Assembly (NCBI GenBank): GCA_913052345.1
Contig: CAJXDR010000001.1
Span: 62,001 to 126,000 of the forward strand
Length of the DNA stretch: 64,000 nt
From: UBA4421 sp002470275
GTDB lineage: Bacteria; Pseudomonadota; Gammaproteobacteria; Pseudomonadales; Azotimanducaceae
Reading direction: 5' to 3'
Every line of letters begins with the position of its first letter. The stretch's first letter is position 1. The notes below the pieces were generated by a model. It saw nothing but the letters and a program-made list of their open reading frames with translations, made no database searches and was not told where the DNA came from. Position numbers and translations under genes: made by a program. Positions 1 to 9,722 of the stretch are shown piece after piece.

Positions 1-147
1 GACGGTCGCGGACCTGGCCTTGGCGGCCTAGATATCATCGTAGCCGACCGAGAGGCCGTGCTGCGGGAGGCCCGACTCCGAGGTTGCTACGTAAGCGATC
101 AACAGGTGGATATCTGTGGTACGCGATGGTACCTGCACGACGCCTGA
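1..147 (+). CDS. C-terminal end of a VOC/glyoxalase-like protein (partial)
   Basis: Frame 1 is open from the window edge to a TGA at 145-147 and gives 48 residues. The segment GLGGLDIIVAD, then a helix (REAVLREARLRG), then QQVDICGTRWYL resembles the closing beta-alpha-beta-beta unit of vicinal-oxygen-chelate proteins of the glyoxalase-like type. In those, a conserved CG-aromatic strand forms the end of the second module. The start and metal ligands lie outside the window, so substrate and function cannot be told. The assignment rests on a short pattern and is moderate. Confidence 0.5.
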   Translation, partial: DGRGPGLGGLDIIVADREAVLREARLRGCYVSDQQVDICGTRWYLHDA

Positions 148-351
148 GACCGGGGGCCTGCTCGTTGAGTAAGCCCTGTTCGTTTCATCGCTTGGAGGCG
201 AAGAGACCGCTCGCCAGTGCACCTATGCTGTCCTTACGATATGCATCCTCCCCTTAAATATGCTATCTAGTCCGAAGGCGCAGAGCCGATGGATCACGCA
301 GCGACGGCCTTACGATCACGATCAGCAGTCACTTGTCAGGAGGTGTGCAGC

Positions 352-3300
352 ATGCAGGTTATAAAGCGTTTCACAGCCTTTCTGCTTATCGGCGCCTTAA
401 TCACCGCCTGCGGTGGCGGAGGTGGAGGCGGCAGCAGTGCGCCCACGGTGCCCCCTGCTGGGGCGACACCGCCTGCGGCGACGCCGCCCACGGCCAGCGC
501 ATCCGTATCGGGCGGGACCTATGCCGACACACAGATTGTTACTCTGAGCAGCGATCAGGCGTCCGCCACCCTCTACTTCACCCTAGACGGCACTTCACCA
601 ACAACAAGCTCACCTACTTATTCAGATTCCATCGCAATCAACGAAACCGCGACCCTGCAATTTTTTGCACGCAGCAGCGACGGGATCAATGGTGAGATCG
701 TCAGCGAAACCTATGTGATCGATCGTGAGCCGCCATCGGGCTTCTCGCTTGTTCCAGAGAGCGATATCGTGAACGCCGAAAATGAAGCTAGCTTCCTTTT
801 TTCAGTCGTCAACGCTGAGTCCGGGGCCGCCTTCTCCCTAACGGTGGACGACGAAGATGGCAGTACTGATCAACTTGCAGAGACCGGCACCGTCACGGAT
901 AGCGAAAGCACGCCAGTCACCATCAACTTGGCGGCCTTCACCAATGGACAGCTGACCGCCACTCTGACGCTTGCGGACACCCTTGATAACGAATCGGTAC
1001 CGCTCTCCATTATCCTGACCAAGGCGTCAAATAGTGACGGCGTTTCTACCATCGAAGGCAATATCAATATCGCCCCGGGCACCCAGGTAGACACAGACTT
1101 GAACGACACCTACACCTCCCCGGTCTCCAACAACTCGATACAGGAGGCCCAGCTTATTTTCTCGCCGGGGTTAGTGGGGGGCTACGCTAACTCTCCATTT
1201 TCGGGCCAGCAAGGTAACTCCTATTCGGACGGTGACGATGACTTTTATAATGTTTTTCTAGAGGCCGGTGACCAGATCGTGTTGACGATAGCAGAGGACT
1301 TTGCGGACTTAGATGTGGAGGTTTTCGACAGCGACGAAAACCTGGTCGCCGACTCATTGGGCATAGGCAATACCGAGACCATCGACATTGATACCGCTGG
1401 GGACTACTTCATTCGCGTTTACTCGTTTGCTGGAGCCTCCAACTACGTGTTGAACGTGGGCACACGGATATTACAAAGCACGTCCACCCTATCGAGTTTT
1501 CACCGCTTCGTACCCAATCAGGCCATTGTGCAACTGGCTGAGAGCCCCTCAAATAACAGCAAGACCCTGGGCTGGCTGGAGGCAAGGGGGATGCTGGTGC
1601 ATCGCTCGGCGGCGGGTTCTAAGGCGGGTCGCACGCACTTGGTGACCTTTGGCTCCGCCGACCAGCGCCGGGCGCTCATTCGGGATGTCACGCCCAATAT
1701 GATCGCACCTCAGGCCTCAGCGCCGCCCAGCGCCCAGGCTCTCCGCCGCGAGACCATCTGGGCGATCAAGGCGTTAGCACGTCGCGCTGATGTTGACGCC
1801 GCAGAACCCAACTTCTTGCGTCAGCGACGGTTAGTGCCCAACGACCCGCTCTATGTGGAGCAGTGGCATCATCCCCACACTCGGCTGCCCGAGGCCTGGG
1901 ATATCACCACCGGCAGCGCTGACGTGCGCGTGGCCGTTATCGATACGGGCATCCTGGCTCAGCACCCTGACCTGGCCAATCAGATTGAGGGCGGCTATGA
2001 CATGATCAGCGACCCAGAAAATGCTCGGGATGACGACGGCTTCGATAGCGATCCGGAGGACGATGGCGACTTGGGCCTAGGCGATGGCAGCAGTACCTTT
2101 CACGGGACCCACGTCGCCGGCATCGTCGCCGCAGAGAGCAACAACAACATGGGGATCGCTGGTGCGTCCTGGCAAACCAGGATCATGCCAATTCGCGTTT
2201 TAGGCCTCTATGGCGGGAGCACCTTTGATCTGATCCAGTCTATTCGCTACGCGGCGGGGCTGAGTAATGAGAGCGGCGAGGTCCCCGATCAAGCGGCAGA
2301 CATTATCAATATGAGTTTGGGCGGCGGCGGATATTCCAGCGCTGAAGAGGACGCCATCTCCGCCGCCGTAGAGGCTGGCACGATTATTTTTGCCGCCGCA
2401 GGTAACGATGGTCTTCCCCGGGGTGACTATCCCGCCTCCTACCCCGGCGTGATCTCGGTAGCCTCGATCAACCAAAATAATAGACTCGCCGGTTACTCCA
2501 ACTATGGCTCGACGCTAGACATCGCGGCGCCGGGAGGCGACTTTGGACAGGATGTGGACCAAGACGGTATCCCTGACGGTATCTTGAGCACCATCGGCGA
2601 TGATCGCGAAAGCACCACCACCTACGGCTACCGCGCCTACGAGGGAACCTCTATGGCTACCCCCCACGTGGCTGGTATTGCCGCGCTGATGAAGGCCGTC
2701 AACCCAAGTCTCTCCCCGGCGAATTTTGATCGTCTACTGGAGGAGGGACGCATCACCAACGACTTAGGCGAACCGGGTCGCGATGACGATTTTGGCTGGG
2801 GGGTGATCGATGCCTACAAGGCAGTGACTGCAGCGCGGGATTTGGTGGACGGCGTTCTTGAGCCCCTTCCCCCCTCGCTTCAGATCAATCCAGGCAACAT
2901 TTCCTTCGGCCTAACCCAGACCCAGAAAAGCCTGTTATTGGGCAACAGCGGCGACGGGACGATCACAATCAATGGGGTGACCGAGACCGCAGACTGGTTG
3001 ACCATCGAAACGGAGAGCACGGACGACGATGGCCTGGGACGATACAGCGTGATCGCGGATCGCAGCACCCTAGCGCCGGGGTCCTTCACCACCAATATCA
3101 ATATCGATGCCTCGACCGGACCGCGTGAGATACCGGTCAGCCTCCGCGTCACATCCAACAGCTTCGACGCCAGCGCGGGCTTGCTGTTCGCGCTCCTGAT
3201 TGTTTCGGAAACCGGCGAGGTGCTGTCGCAGATCGAGCTGTATCAGCCCGATGACGGCACCTATGGCCTCGACTTTGGGAGCGTGCCTGACGGCACCTAT

Positions 3301-3549
3301 GAACTGGTTGTCGGCTCCGATATGGATAACGATGGTTTGGTTTGTGACGCTGGCGAGGCCTGCGGGGCCTACCCAACATTCAATGAGCCTGACACCCTGA
3401 CGCTTGTCAGTGATCAACTCGTAGATATCGATGTCATTTTTGATCAGAGCCGATTCTTCGAGCAATCATCAGCCTCAGGAGAGCGCTCAGGACGGCCTGC
3501 CGAGGGCATAAGGTATCGTTCTGAAGGCAAGCGCGTTAGCCCGCCCTAG
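352..3549 (+). CDS. Large subtilisin-family (S8) serine protease lipoprotein
   Basis: This 1065-residue secreted protease starts at the ATG at 352, preceded by AGGAGGTG, rather than at an in-frame ATG at 289. It opens with a lipoprotein signal (LITAC, Cys20) followed by seven glycines and a Pro/Ala/Thr linker. In order there follow a chitobiase C-terminal-like Ig domain (about 45-120), acidic beta-rich sequence, a pre-peptidase C-terminal (PPC) domain (about 293-370), an inhibitor-like propeptide region, and a peptidase S8 domain. The catalytic triad is visible as Asp531 (VIDTG), His584 (HGTHVAG) and Ser767 (GTSMATPHVAG). A beta-rich tail of about 260 residues follows. Its 3' end overlaps the convergent madM gene by 4 bp. 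The likely role is extracellular or outer-membrane-anchored protein degradation; the substrate is unknown. Confidence 0.93.
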   Translation: MQVIKRFTAFLLIGALITACGGGGGGGSSAPTVPPAGATPPAATPPTASASVSGGTYADTQIVTLSSDQASATLYFTLDGTSPTTSSPTYSDSIAINETATLQFFARSSDGINGEIVSETYVIDREPPSGFSLVPESDIVNAENEASFLFSVVNAESGAAFSLTVDDEDGSTDQLAETGTVTDSESTPVTINLAAFTNGQLTATLTLADTLDNESVPLSIILTKASNSDGVSTIEGNINIAPGTQVDTDLNDTYTSPVSNNSIQEAQLIFSPGLVGGYANSPFSGQQGNSYSDGDDDFYNVFLEAGDQIVLTIAEDFADLDVEVFDSDENLVADSLGIGNTETIDIDTAGDYFIRVYSFAGASNYVLNVGTRILQSTSTLSSFHRFVPNQAIVQLAESPSNNSKTLGWLEARGMLVHRSAAGSKAGRTHLVTFGSADQRRALIRDVTPNMIAPQASAPPSAQALRRETIWAIKALARRADVDAAEPNFLRQRRLVPNDPLYVEQWHHPHTRLPEAWDITTGSADVRVAVIDTGILAQHPDLANQIEGGYDMISDPENARDDDGFDSDPEDDGDLGLGDGSSTFHGTHVAGIVAAESNNNMGIAGASWQTRIMPIRVLGLYGGSTFDLIQSIRYAAGLSNESGEVPDQAADIINMSLGGGGYSSAEEDAISAAVEAGTIIFAAAGNDGLPRGDYPASYPGVISVASINQNNRLAGYSNYGSTLDIAAPGGDFGQDVDQDGIPDGILSTIGDDRESTTTYGYRAYEGTSMATPHVAGIAALMKAVNPSLSPANFDRLLEEGRITNDLGEPGRDDDFGWGVIDAYKAVTAARDLVDGVLEPLPPSLQINPGNISFGLTQTQKSLLLGNSGDGTITINGVTETADWLTIETESTDDDGLGRYSVIADRSTLAPGSFTTNINIDASTGPREIPVSLRVTSNSFDASAGLLFALLIVSETGEVLSQIELYQPDDGTYGLDFGSVPDGTYELVVGSDMDNDGLVCDAGEACGAYPTFNEPDTLTLVSDQLVDIDVIFDQSRFFEQSSASGERSGRPAEGIRYRSEGKRVSPP

Positions 3550-4328
3550 AGCAGGCTGCGAACCATCAGGTACAGGATTGACGGAGCTAGCAGACAGCCC
3601 ACCCCTGTGTAAAAGGTCGCCGTCATCGCCCCGTAGGGCACCAGGCGCGCATCCGTAGCCGCTAGTCCAGCAGCCACGCCGCTCGTGGTCCCCATTAAGC
3701 CGCCATAAATCATGGCGGCATGAGGCGTGGTTAATCCGATGAATCTGGCCACCAACGGCGTGCCAACCATAACCAGTATGGATTTCACTAGCCCAGCCGC
3801 CACGCTGAGGGCAATCACATCACTTGATGCTCCAAGCGCCGTGCCGGTCACCGGCCCAACGATATAGGTGGCTGCGCCCGCCCCGATGGTGGCAACAGAA
3901 ACTGCGTCGGTGTAGCCGAAACCAACGGCCACTGAGGCGCCGGTGCAAAAAGACAAAACCACCCCGAACACCACAGAGAATGCGCCGACTGCACCCGCTT
4001 CTCGCAGCGTGGCGGGCTGTGCGCCAAAGGCCGTGGCCACGATGGCAAAATCCCGAAACATGGCGCCACCCAGCAGGCCCACCCCGGCAAACAGGCTGAT
4101 ATCCGCAAGGCCCTTATTCCCCCCGGTCAACCACCCCCCCAGATAGGCACACAGCAGGCCGATGATGATTGCAATGGCGCTTCCATGCAGGCGCCCCCGC
4201 GTGAAGGTCTTTGACATCCAGTCGGCCACCCAGGTAATGAGCGCCACAACGACGAAGGCCGTCAGCAGTGCATGACTGATCAAACCGGCGGTTAGGGCTT
4301 CCCCAAACCGCCATAACGGTATGTCCAT
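3546..4328 (-). CDS. madM: Malonate transporter subunit MadM
   Basis: This very hydrophobic 260-residue protein has Gly/Ala-rich membrane segments throughout. It matches the large subunit of the two-component MadLM malonate carrier, which takes up malonate with sodium. It starts in a TAATG overlap with the stop of madL, so the two should be translationally coupled. No malonate decarboxylase (mdc/mad) genes are in the window; the gene upstream of the pair is a PhyH-type dioxygenase. The family call is based on overall sequence character and the MadL partner. Confidence 0.85.
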   Translation of the reverse strand: MDIPLWRFGEALTAGLISHALLTAFVVVALITWVADWMSKTFTRGRLHGSAIAIIIGLLCAYLGGWLTGGNKGLADISLFAGVGLLGGAMFRDFAIVATAFGAQPATLREAGAVGAFSVVFGVVLSFCTGASVAVGFGYTDAVSVATIGAGAATYIVGPVTGTALGASSDVIALSVAAGLVKSILVMVGTPLVARFIGLTTPHAAMIYGGLMGTTSGVAAGLAATDARLVPYGAMTATFYTGVGCLLAPSILYLMVRSLL

Positions 4329-4708
4329 TACGCCTGCTCCGCATCCTCAACCGCCCCGGACCCCCACCTAGCTATTAGGGGTATGGCAAGGAAGGAGACG
4401 GTTACGGCGGCCACCCCCGCCAACAGCGCCATGGGGCCACTGGATACTGCCGCAATCACGTTTTGCTTCGCCGCCATAGCAATAACGATGGGAATGTACA
4501 TTGCGCTCCAAAAGCTGATGCCCTGGGCGCTCATTGGACCGAGGCTGAAACCTGGGGCACGCAATGAGGTTAGGCCTAGCAGCAGCAGCATGGCGATACC
4601 TACGCCCCCGACGTTGGCATCGATGCCCATAAGTTGCCCGATGAGGTTGCCCAGCGCATTTCCGCCCAGCAGAGAGGCCGCCAAAATCCCGACGCCATAA
4701 ATCACCAT
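4328..4708 (-). CDS. madL: Malonate transporter subunit MadL
   Basis: This 126-residue inner-membrane protein has about four hydrophobic segments and an N-terminus (VIYGVGILAASLLGG) typical of MadL, the small subunit of the malonate carrier. AAGGA lies about nine bases before the ATG. It sits 29 bp downstream of a PhyH-type dioxygenase on the same strand and overlaps madM, so a three-gene operon dioxygenase-madL-madM is likely. The context suggests uptake of malonate or a similar short dicarboxylate, but the specificity is inferred from family only. Confidence 0.87.
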   Translation of the reverse strand: MVIYGVGILAASLLGGNALGNLIGQLMGIDANVGGVGIAMLLLLGLTSLRAPGFSLGPMSAQGISFWSAMYIPIVIAMAAKQNVIAAVSSGPMALLAGVAAVTVSFLAIPLIARWGSGAVEDAEQA

Positions 4709-4737
4709 CCGAACATTCCTTTTTTTAGTTATTCTTT

Positions 4738-5613
4738 TTAGTAGACGGACAGATCAATGCCAGGAAAGCGCGCCGCCACGCCAGCCCGGGTTTCCTCAGT
4801 CCAATAGGGGTCGCCGGGGTCGGGAAAACCCACCAATGCTCGTTCAGCGGGCGAAGCTTGGACCATCCAGCTTGCGAATCCGGCATGCACGCCCTGCTCT
4901 GGCCACCCAACAATACCCATCCACCTTGGATTTTTCGGGGCATAGCTAATGAAGTGGCCAACTCGGGCACCGTCGGCCTGAAAGGCAGTGCCGCGATGAA
5001 AGGTGCGCATGCTGTAGGCGAGAAGCGACCCTGCCGGCACGGTCACCTTGACCTCCTTGTCGTACAGCGCTGGACGTTCATCTCGAGTATGCGCTGCGGG
5101 CCACAGAAGCTCATCGCGATACGCCTGCCAGGAGGTTACAGCCGTAGGTGCCTGATCAATGGATACATCGGAATAGTAGAGCAGGAAAGCCGTCTGCCAG
5201 TACTTTGGCAGATCCGGCGGATAGACCAAGGTGTGATTCATATAGTCCAGGTGCATGACCTGTTCACTGTCTGCATAGTGCCCCCGGCACTTATAGGTCA
5301 AGTCAGACTGTTCACAGACAATGTCTTCGCCCCCGGTCATGAGCTTGGCAAAGTCCTGGAGATCCGGATGCAGCGTGATGTCGTTGAGTGCCCGGCCCAC
5401 AAACGGGAAACGCAGGGTGCGTCGAGAGCGCCCTGGCTCATTCCAATGGTCCGGTTTTGGGGCTTGAGGATTGTCGGCATAGTCGAGCCAACCGGGTAAC
5501 AAAGCCTCGATTTCTTCACGCGCTGCCGCCAAGAGCGCTGGAGCCAGGAAATTCTCCACCACGGCGAATCCATGCTCACGATAGTGTGTAATGTGCTCAT
5601 TCGCTATGGCCAT
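4738..5613 (-). CDS. Phytanoyl-CoA dioxygenase (PhyH) family protein
   Basis: A 291-residue Fe(II)/2-oxoglutarate-dependent dioxygenase of the PhyH type. The 2-His-1-Asp iron triad is visible as His121 and Asp123 (HLDYMNH) and His206 (TFHRGT), with Arg217 placed to bind 2-oxoglutarate. AGAGAGG precedes the ATG. Family members hydroxylate diverse small molecules, so the substrate cannot be named. It is the first gene of a probable operon with madLM and is divergent from an amidohydrolase gene across 143 bp. Confidence 0.85.
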   Translation of the reverse strand: MAIANEHITHYREHGFAVVENFLAPALLAAAREEIEALLPGWLDYADNPQAPKPDHWNEPGRSRRTLRFPFVGRALNDITLHPDLQDFAKLMTGGEDIVCEQSDLTYKCRGHYADSEQVMHLDYMNHTLVYPPDLPKYWQTAFLLYYSDVSIDQAPTAVTSWQAYRDELLWPAAHTRDERPALYDKEVKVTVPAGSLLAYSMRTFHRGTAFQADGARVGHFISYAPKNPRWMGIVGWPEQGVHAGFASWMVQASPAERALVGFPDPGDPYWTEETRAGVAARFPGIDLSVY

Positions 5614-5756
5614 GCAACCTCTCTTCGCTGATCTTTTAGGCTGCCGCCCTCACCTCCGGGAGCGTATACAACAAAAAAACGAGCTGTCAAGATGACGAGC
5701 TTTGGAGCTATCGCCAACTGTCGATAGCCTGATCAACAAAGCGCGAGGGGAGAAGA

Positions 5757-7454
5757 ATGGAGTACGACATCATCATTCGAGGTGGGCGGCTAGTGGACGG
5801 AAGCGGCAGCGAGCCTGTCTTCGCCGATCTAGGCATTTGCGGCGACATCATTACTGCGTTGGGCGACGTAGAGGGTTCTGCAAAAAAAGAGATAGATGCC
5901 GCGGGCATGATCGTAACGCCAGGGTTCATAGATTTGCACACCCACTTGGACGCGCAGATCGGCTGGGACCCCATGATGACTCCAGTGAGCTGGCATGGCG
6001 TGACTACCGCGCTATTGGGCAACTGTGGCGTCACCTTCGCCCCATGCAGACCCGCGGACCGGGAGTTTCTAGCGGGCATGATGGAAACTGTAGAGGACAT
6101 TCCCAAAGACGCGATCTTGAACGGACTGCCCTGGGACTGGGAAGGTTATGGGGGCTATCTGGATGCCGTGGAAAATTTGAAGCCGGCCATCAACGTAGGT
6201 GGCCTCGTTGGCCACTGCGCCCTGCGATTTTATGTCATGGGAGAACGCAGCGTTGACGACAGCCCTTCACCGGAAGAACTCACACAGTTGGCCGACCTAG
6301 CCGCACAGTCTGTTGCGGAGGGGGCGCTAGGTTTTTCAACCTCCCGCTACCTCGGCCACTATCTGCCTGATGGACGTCATGTCCCCGGCACCCACGCCCA
6401 GCCAGATGAGTTACTGGCCATCGCCAAGGGCGTTGGCGATCAAGGCGGTCTGATGCAGGGGGTGATGAACTTTGAAACGGATCATCATAGTGAGATTCAG
6501 CTCATCGGGGACAAAGCCAGAGCCGGAGCAAGGGTGCTGTTCAGCGCCGGTGCCGGCGCAGACAGCCGCTTCAGCGATTTCCTAAAAGAAAATATTGGCA
6601 GCATGCGCGACGCTGAGGGGCTGGATATCAATGCAGTAACTATTCCTCGTAGCGGCGGCTTTGTGAGCAGCCTGCACAATGCGCTCTTTATCAAGAGCCC
6701 CGAATGGAAGGCGCTCTTTGCTCAGCCTTTTGCTGATCGCCTCGCGGCCATTAACGACCCCGGCACCATGGCGGCGCTCATTAGCGAGGCCGAGGCGGCT
6801 AGCGAAGCCGACCCCGCGCGCTATGCGGATTTGTTCGGACGTCTGTTCTGGATGGGAGATGGTACAAAACCCAATTATGTACAGGGTGGCGAGGGCTGCT
6901 TGGCCGCCCTGGCCCGAGAGGCAGGCGAACATCCGGCAGCAACCTGGCTGCGCATGATGCGCGAGAGCGACGGCAAGGCGCTGTTCACGCTGCGTCTGTT
7001 CAACCCTAATCTAGACCATCTCGAGGATTTAATTAAGACTGACTGGGCACTCCCAGGCCTGGGAGACGCGGGTGCCCATGTGGGCCAGATCATGGACTGC
7101 GGCTGGGCTACCTTTGTCCTATCGCACTGGCATCGGGATACCGGGGTCTACTCCCTGGCGGAAGCCGTGCGGCGTATTACCTCGGCACCCGCCAGAATAC
7201 TGAATATCCAAGACCGAGGACGTCTGGCCGTGGGCATGAAAGCGGACATTAACGTGATCGACCTGGCCCGGCTCAGCGAGCAAATGCCTGAATTCGTTTA
7301 TGACTTCCCAGGTGGCGCTGGCCGGTTTATTCAGCGTGCCGAGGGGTATCGAGCCACGCTATGCAATGGCGCTCTCATCCTAGAGAACGACGAGCTGCTG
7401 GGTACTCGCGCAGGGAAGGTAATTCGCAGCACCGACGACGCTGTCCGAGTCTAA
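5757..7454 (+). CDS. N-acyl-D-amino-acid deacylase-like amidohydrolase
   Basis: This 565-residue metal-dependent hydrolase belongs to the amidohydrolase superfamily, D-aminoacylase branch. Visible signatures are the first-strand motif HTHLDAQ (His61, His63, Asp65), the GNCG motif with Cys90 in the place of the metal-binding cysteine of D-aminoacylases, and the late Asp in LGDAGAHVGQ. A GAGGGGAGAAGA ribosome site precedes the ATG. Family members remove acyl groups from N-acyl-D-amino acids or cleave related amides in the cytoplasm. It stands alone, with a divergent promoter region to the PhyH gene and a convergent isomerase downstream. Confidence 0.87.
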   Translation: MEYDIIIRGGRLVDGSGSEPVFADLGICGDIITALGDVEGSAKKEIDAAGMIVTPGFIDLHTHLDAQIGWDPMMTPVSWHGVTTALLGNCGVTFAPCRPADREFLAGMMETVEDIPKDAILNGLPWDWEGYGGYLDAVENLKPAINVGGLVGHCALRFYVMGERSVDDSPSPEELTQLADLAAQSVAEGALGFSTSRYLGHYLPDGRHVPGTHAQPDELLAIAKGVGDQGGLMQGVMNFETDHHSEIQLIGDKARAGARVLFSAGAGADSRFSDFLKENIGSMRDAEGLDINAVTIPRSGGFVSSLHNALFIKSPEWKALFAQPFADRLAAINDPGTMAALISEAEAASEADPARYADLFGRLFWMGDGTKPNYVQGGEGCLAALAREAGEHPAATWLRMMRESDGKALFTLRLFNPNLDHLEDLIKTDWALPGLGDAGAHVGQIMDCGWATFVLSHWHRDTGVYSLAEAVRRITSAPARILNIQDRGRLAVGMKADINVIDLARLSEQMPEFVYDFPGGAGRFIQRAEGYRATLCNGALILENDELLGTRAGKVIRSTDDAVRV

Positions 7455-7468
7455 CGATATCCCTCAGC

Positions 7469-8191
7469 CTAATGGTCGAACTGCTCGGAGTGCTTGAGCA
7501 GGTGCGCTGGGCCGTGCGCGCTATTAATAATGGCGTTTTCCCCATATAGCGCCTCTTTTTGGCCGCCGAAATTGGCCCGGTTTGCCGCGAGGGGCGCAAG
7601 CTCTGCGGCACGCGCCCTCGCGTTTTCGAGCAGAACCTCCTGCTCCGCAATCGACTCGACAAACCCAGCCTCCAGCGCCCCAGGGCCGGTCCAGCGTTTG
7701 GCGAGCTGAACGGTTTGAAAAAATGCGGACATGGGCAGTTTGTGGCGAAACAGCGTTAGTTCTGGTTTCGGAATACGCATGCCCAGCTGCATCTCGTTGG
7801 CGCACATGAAGCCGCGATCCGCTCGCATCAGTCGAACATCATGACAGAGCGCGCACATAAATCCGGCACCGAAGGCATGGCCGTTTACGGCGGCGAGGGT
7901 GGGTACCGGCAGGGTGATGATGCGGCCCATCAACGCCATAAACTCGGATCCAAATACCTCACGGTCTCCCCCTTCCGGGAAAGCATCCGGCTGTTGGACC
8001 CACTCGAGGTCTAGGCCGTTAGAGAAGAATTTTTCACTGGCAGAGGCGGTCACCAAGGCTGCGGGGCCGGTGGAAGCCTCCACCTCATCAAGGGCTTCGG
8101 CAAAGGCCCGAACAAAGGTCGTATTCCAGCGATTCTCACCGGCGTCCAGGGTCAAAGTAAAAACGTCCCCTTGACGATCTAACTTCATCAT
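7469..8191 (-). CDS. Enoyl-CoA hydratase/isomerase family protein
   Basis: The protein has 240 residues from the ATG at 8191, chosen because GGAGGA lies seven bases upstream and the longer frame adds an unrelated leader. The crotonase-fold oxyanion-hole pieces (KFFSNGLDLEW and NGHAFGAGFM) and a single candidate catalytic glutamate (EMQLGM) resemble plant and peroxisomal delta3-delta2-enoyl-CoA isomerases more than two-glutamate hydratases. The probable role is repositioning double bonds during beta-oxidation of unsaturated acyl-CoAs. It is convergent with the amidohydrolase. Confidence 0.85.
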   Translation of the reverse strand: MMKLDRQGDVFTLTLDAGENRWNTTFVRAFAEALDEVEASTGPAALVTASASEKFFSNGLDLEWVQQPDAFPEGGDREVFGSEFMALMGRIITLPVPTLAAVNGHAFGAGFMCALCHDVRLMRADRGFMCANEMQLGMRIPKPELTLFRHKLPMSAFFQTVQLAKRWTGPGALEAGFVESIAEQEVLLENARARAAELAPLAANRANFGGQKEALYGENAIINSAHGPAHLLKHSEQFDH

Positions 8192-8344
8192 GATGCGCTC
8201 CTCCGGCCTCTGGTTGGAGCAGCAGTCTGTAACGATGCCCAACGGACTGCAAGGGCAATAGCCTCCCGCTTGCTGTATTCTTAGCAGCGGCTCAGGACCT
8301 GATGACATGAATTTGATGATGCAGAGAAAAGGTCAGACAACGTG

Positions 8345-9667
8345 ATGAAACAACGCGCAAATGCACAGACCACGGCAGCCCACTGGATGCCGTATACGGC
8401 GAATCGCCAATTCCACAAAGATCCCAGGATCATGGTGAGAGCCGACGGTTGCCACTTCTTTGACCCGGACGACCGCAAGATTTTTGACTGCATGTCAGGT
8501 CTTTGGTGTTGCGGCTATGGACATAACCGGCCGGAGATCACCGCAGCGGTCGCCGCACAGTTAGGCACCATGGACTACGCACCGGGTTTCCAGTTCAGCC
8601 ACCCCGGGGCAACGGCACTGGCCGACCGCCTGACTCAAATGCTACCAGGCAATTTAAACCATGCGTTTTTTACCAACTCTGGCTCGGAGTGTGCGGATAC
8701 CGCCCTTAAAATTGCCCGCGCCTACTGGCGTATGAAGGGGCAGCCCAGCAAGACACGCTTCATTGGACGCCATAAGGGTTATCACGGTGTCAACTTCGCC
8801 GGCACGAGTATTGGCGGTATCGGAGCTAACCGAAAACTATTCGGTAACCTAGGCGAAGCCGACCATTTACCGCACACGCTACAGGCGGATCACGCATTCA
8901 CCAAGGGCCAGGCCGAGAGTGGGGCTGATCTAGCCGACCACCTGCAGCAACTTGTCATGCTGCACGACGCATCGAATATCGCAGCCGTCATCGTTGAGCC
9001 TATGTCCGGGTCTGCTGGCGTGATCGTGCCGCCGAAGAACTATCTCCAGCGGCTGCGACAAATCTGCGATGAAAACGACATACTGCTGATCTTCGATGAG
9101 GTCATCACCGGCTTTGGCCGCTGCGCGACCCCATTTGGCGCCGACGCTTTCGGCGTGGTGCCCGATATGATCAACCTGGCAAAGGGCCTCACCAATGGCG
9201 TCATCCCCATGGGGGCGGTGGTCACGCGGGAGGAAATTTATCAGACCTTCATGGAGGCGAATCTACCCGAACACATGGTGGAGTTGCCCCATGGCTACAC
9301 CTATTCTGCACACCCCGTGGCCTGTGCTGCGGCTTTGGCGGCACTGGATGTCTTTGAAGACGACGATATGGTGAGCCGAGCCCAGCGCCTGGCACCGGTG
9401 CTGGAGCGCACCCTACATAGCCTCCGTGGACAACCGCATATCACCGACATTCGTAACTTCGGCATGGCGGGCGCGCTGCAGATAGCCCCTCGAGATGGAG
9501 ACCCCCTCATTCGGCCCTTTGAGATTGGCGTACGTTGCTGGGAGCTTGGGCTATATGTCAGATGGGGCGGAGATACCGTTCAATTCGGGCCTGCATTCAC
9601 CTCAGAAGAACAGGATATCAAGTCCATTGCTTCAATCGTCGGAGAAGCCCTCGCACAAGTTCATTAG
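8345..9667 (+). CDS. Class III omega-aminotransferase (beta-alanine:pyruvate type)
   Basis: A 440-residue PLP enzyme of the class-III aminotransferase family. Visible landmarks are the substrate-side DCMSGLWCCGYGH stretch, the phosphate-cup SGSECADTALK, the PLP-stacking HKGYHG, the pyridine-binding Asp in IFDEVITGFGR and the Schiff-base Lys in NLAKGLTNG. It most resembles omega-amino acid:pyruvate aminotransferases, which convert beta-alanine to malonate semialdehyde and accept other terminal amines. A GTG three bases upstream (8342) is an alternative start. It is divergent from the isomerase gene. Confidence 0.88.
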   Translation: MKQRANAQTTAAHWMPYTANRQFHKDPRIMVRADGCHFFDPDDRKIFDCMSGLWCCGYGHNRPEITAAVAAQLGTMDYAPGFQFSHPGATALADRLTQMLPGNLNHAFFTNSGSECADTALKIARAYWRMKGQPSKTRFIGRHKGYHGVNFAGTSIGGIGANRKLFGNLGEADHLPHTLQADHAFTKGQAESGADLADHLQQLVMLHDASNIAAVIVEPMSGSAGVIVPPKNYLQRLRQICDENDILLIFDEVITGFGRCATPFGADAFGVVPDMINLAKGLTNGVIPMGAVVTREEIYQTFMEANLPEHMVELPHGYTYSAHPVACAAALAALDVFEDDDMVSRAQRLAPVLERTLHSLRGQPHITDIRNFGMAGALQIAPRDGDPLIRPFEIGVRCWELGLYVRWGGDTVQFGPAFTSEEQDIKSIASIVGEALAQVH

Positions 9668-9722
9668 TGGCGGAATTCACGTACCATCGGCAGAGCCTGA
9701 CCTCTTTGATAAGGAAATCACC

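Noticed and set aside
28..222. Minus-strand 64-codon frame at the left edge
   Set aside because: It overlaps the plus-strand VOC-like C-terminus, whose sequence has family character, and shows no recognisable protein pattern itself.
289..351. Upstream in-frame start for the subtilisin-like protein
   Set aside because: The ATG at 352 has AGGAGGTG in front and begins a proper lipoprotein signal; the extra 21 residues would bury it.
3070..3465. Minus-strand frames inside the 3' part of the protease gene
   Set aside because: They are antisense to a beta-rich coding region, mutually overlapping, and have no homology-like features.
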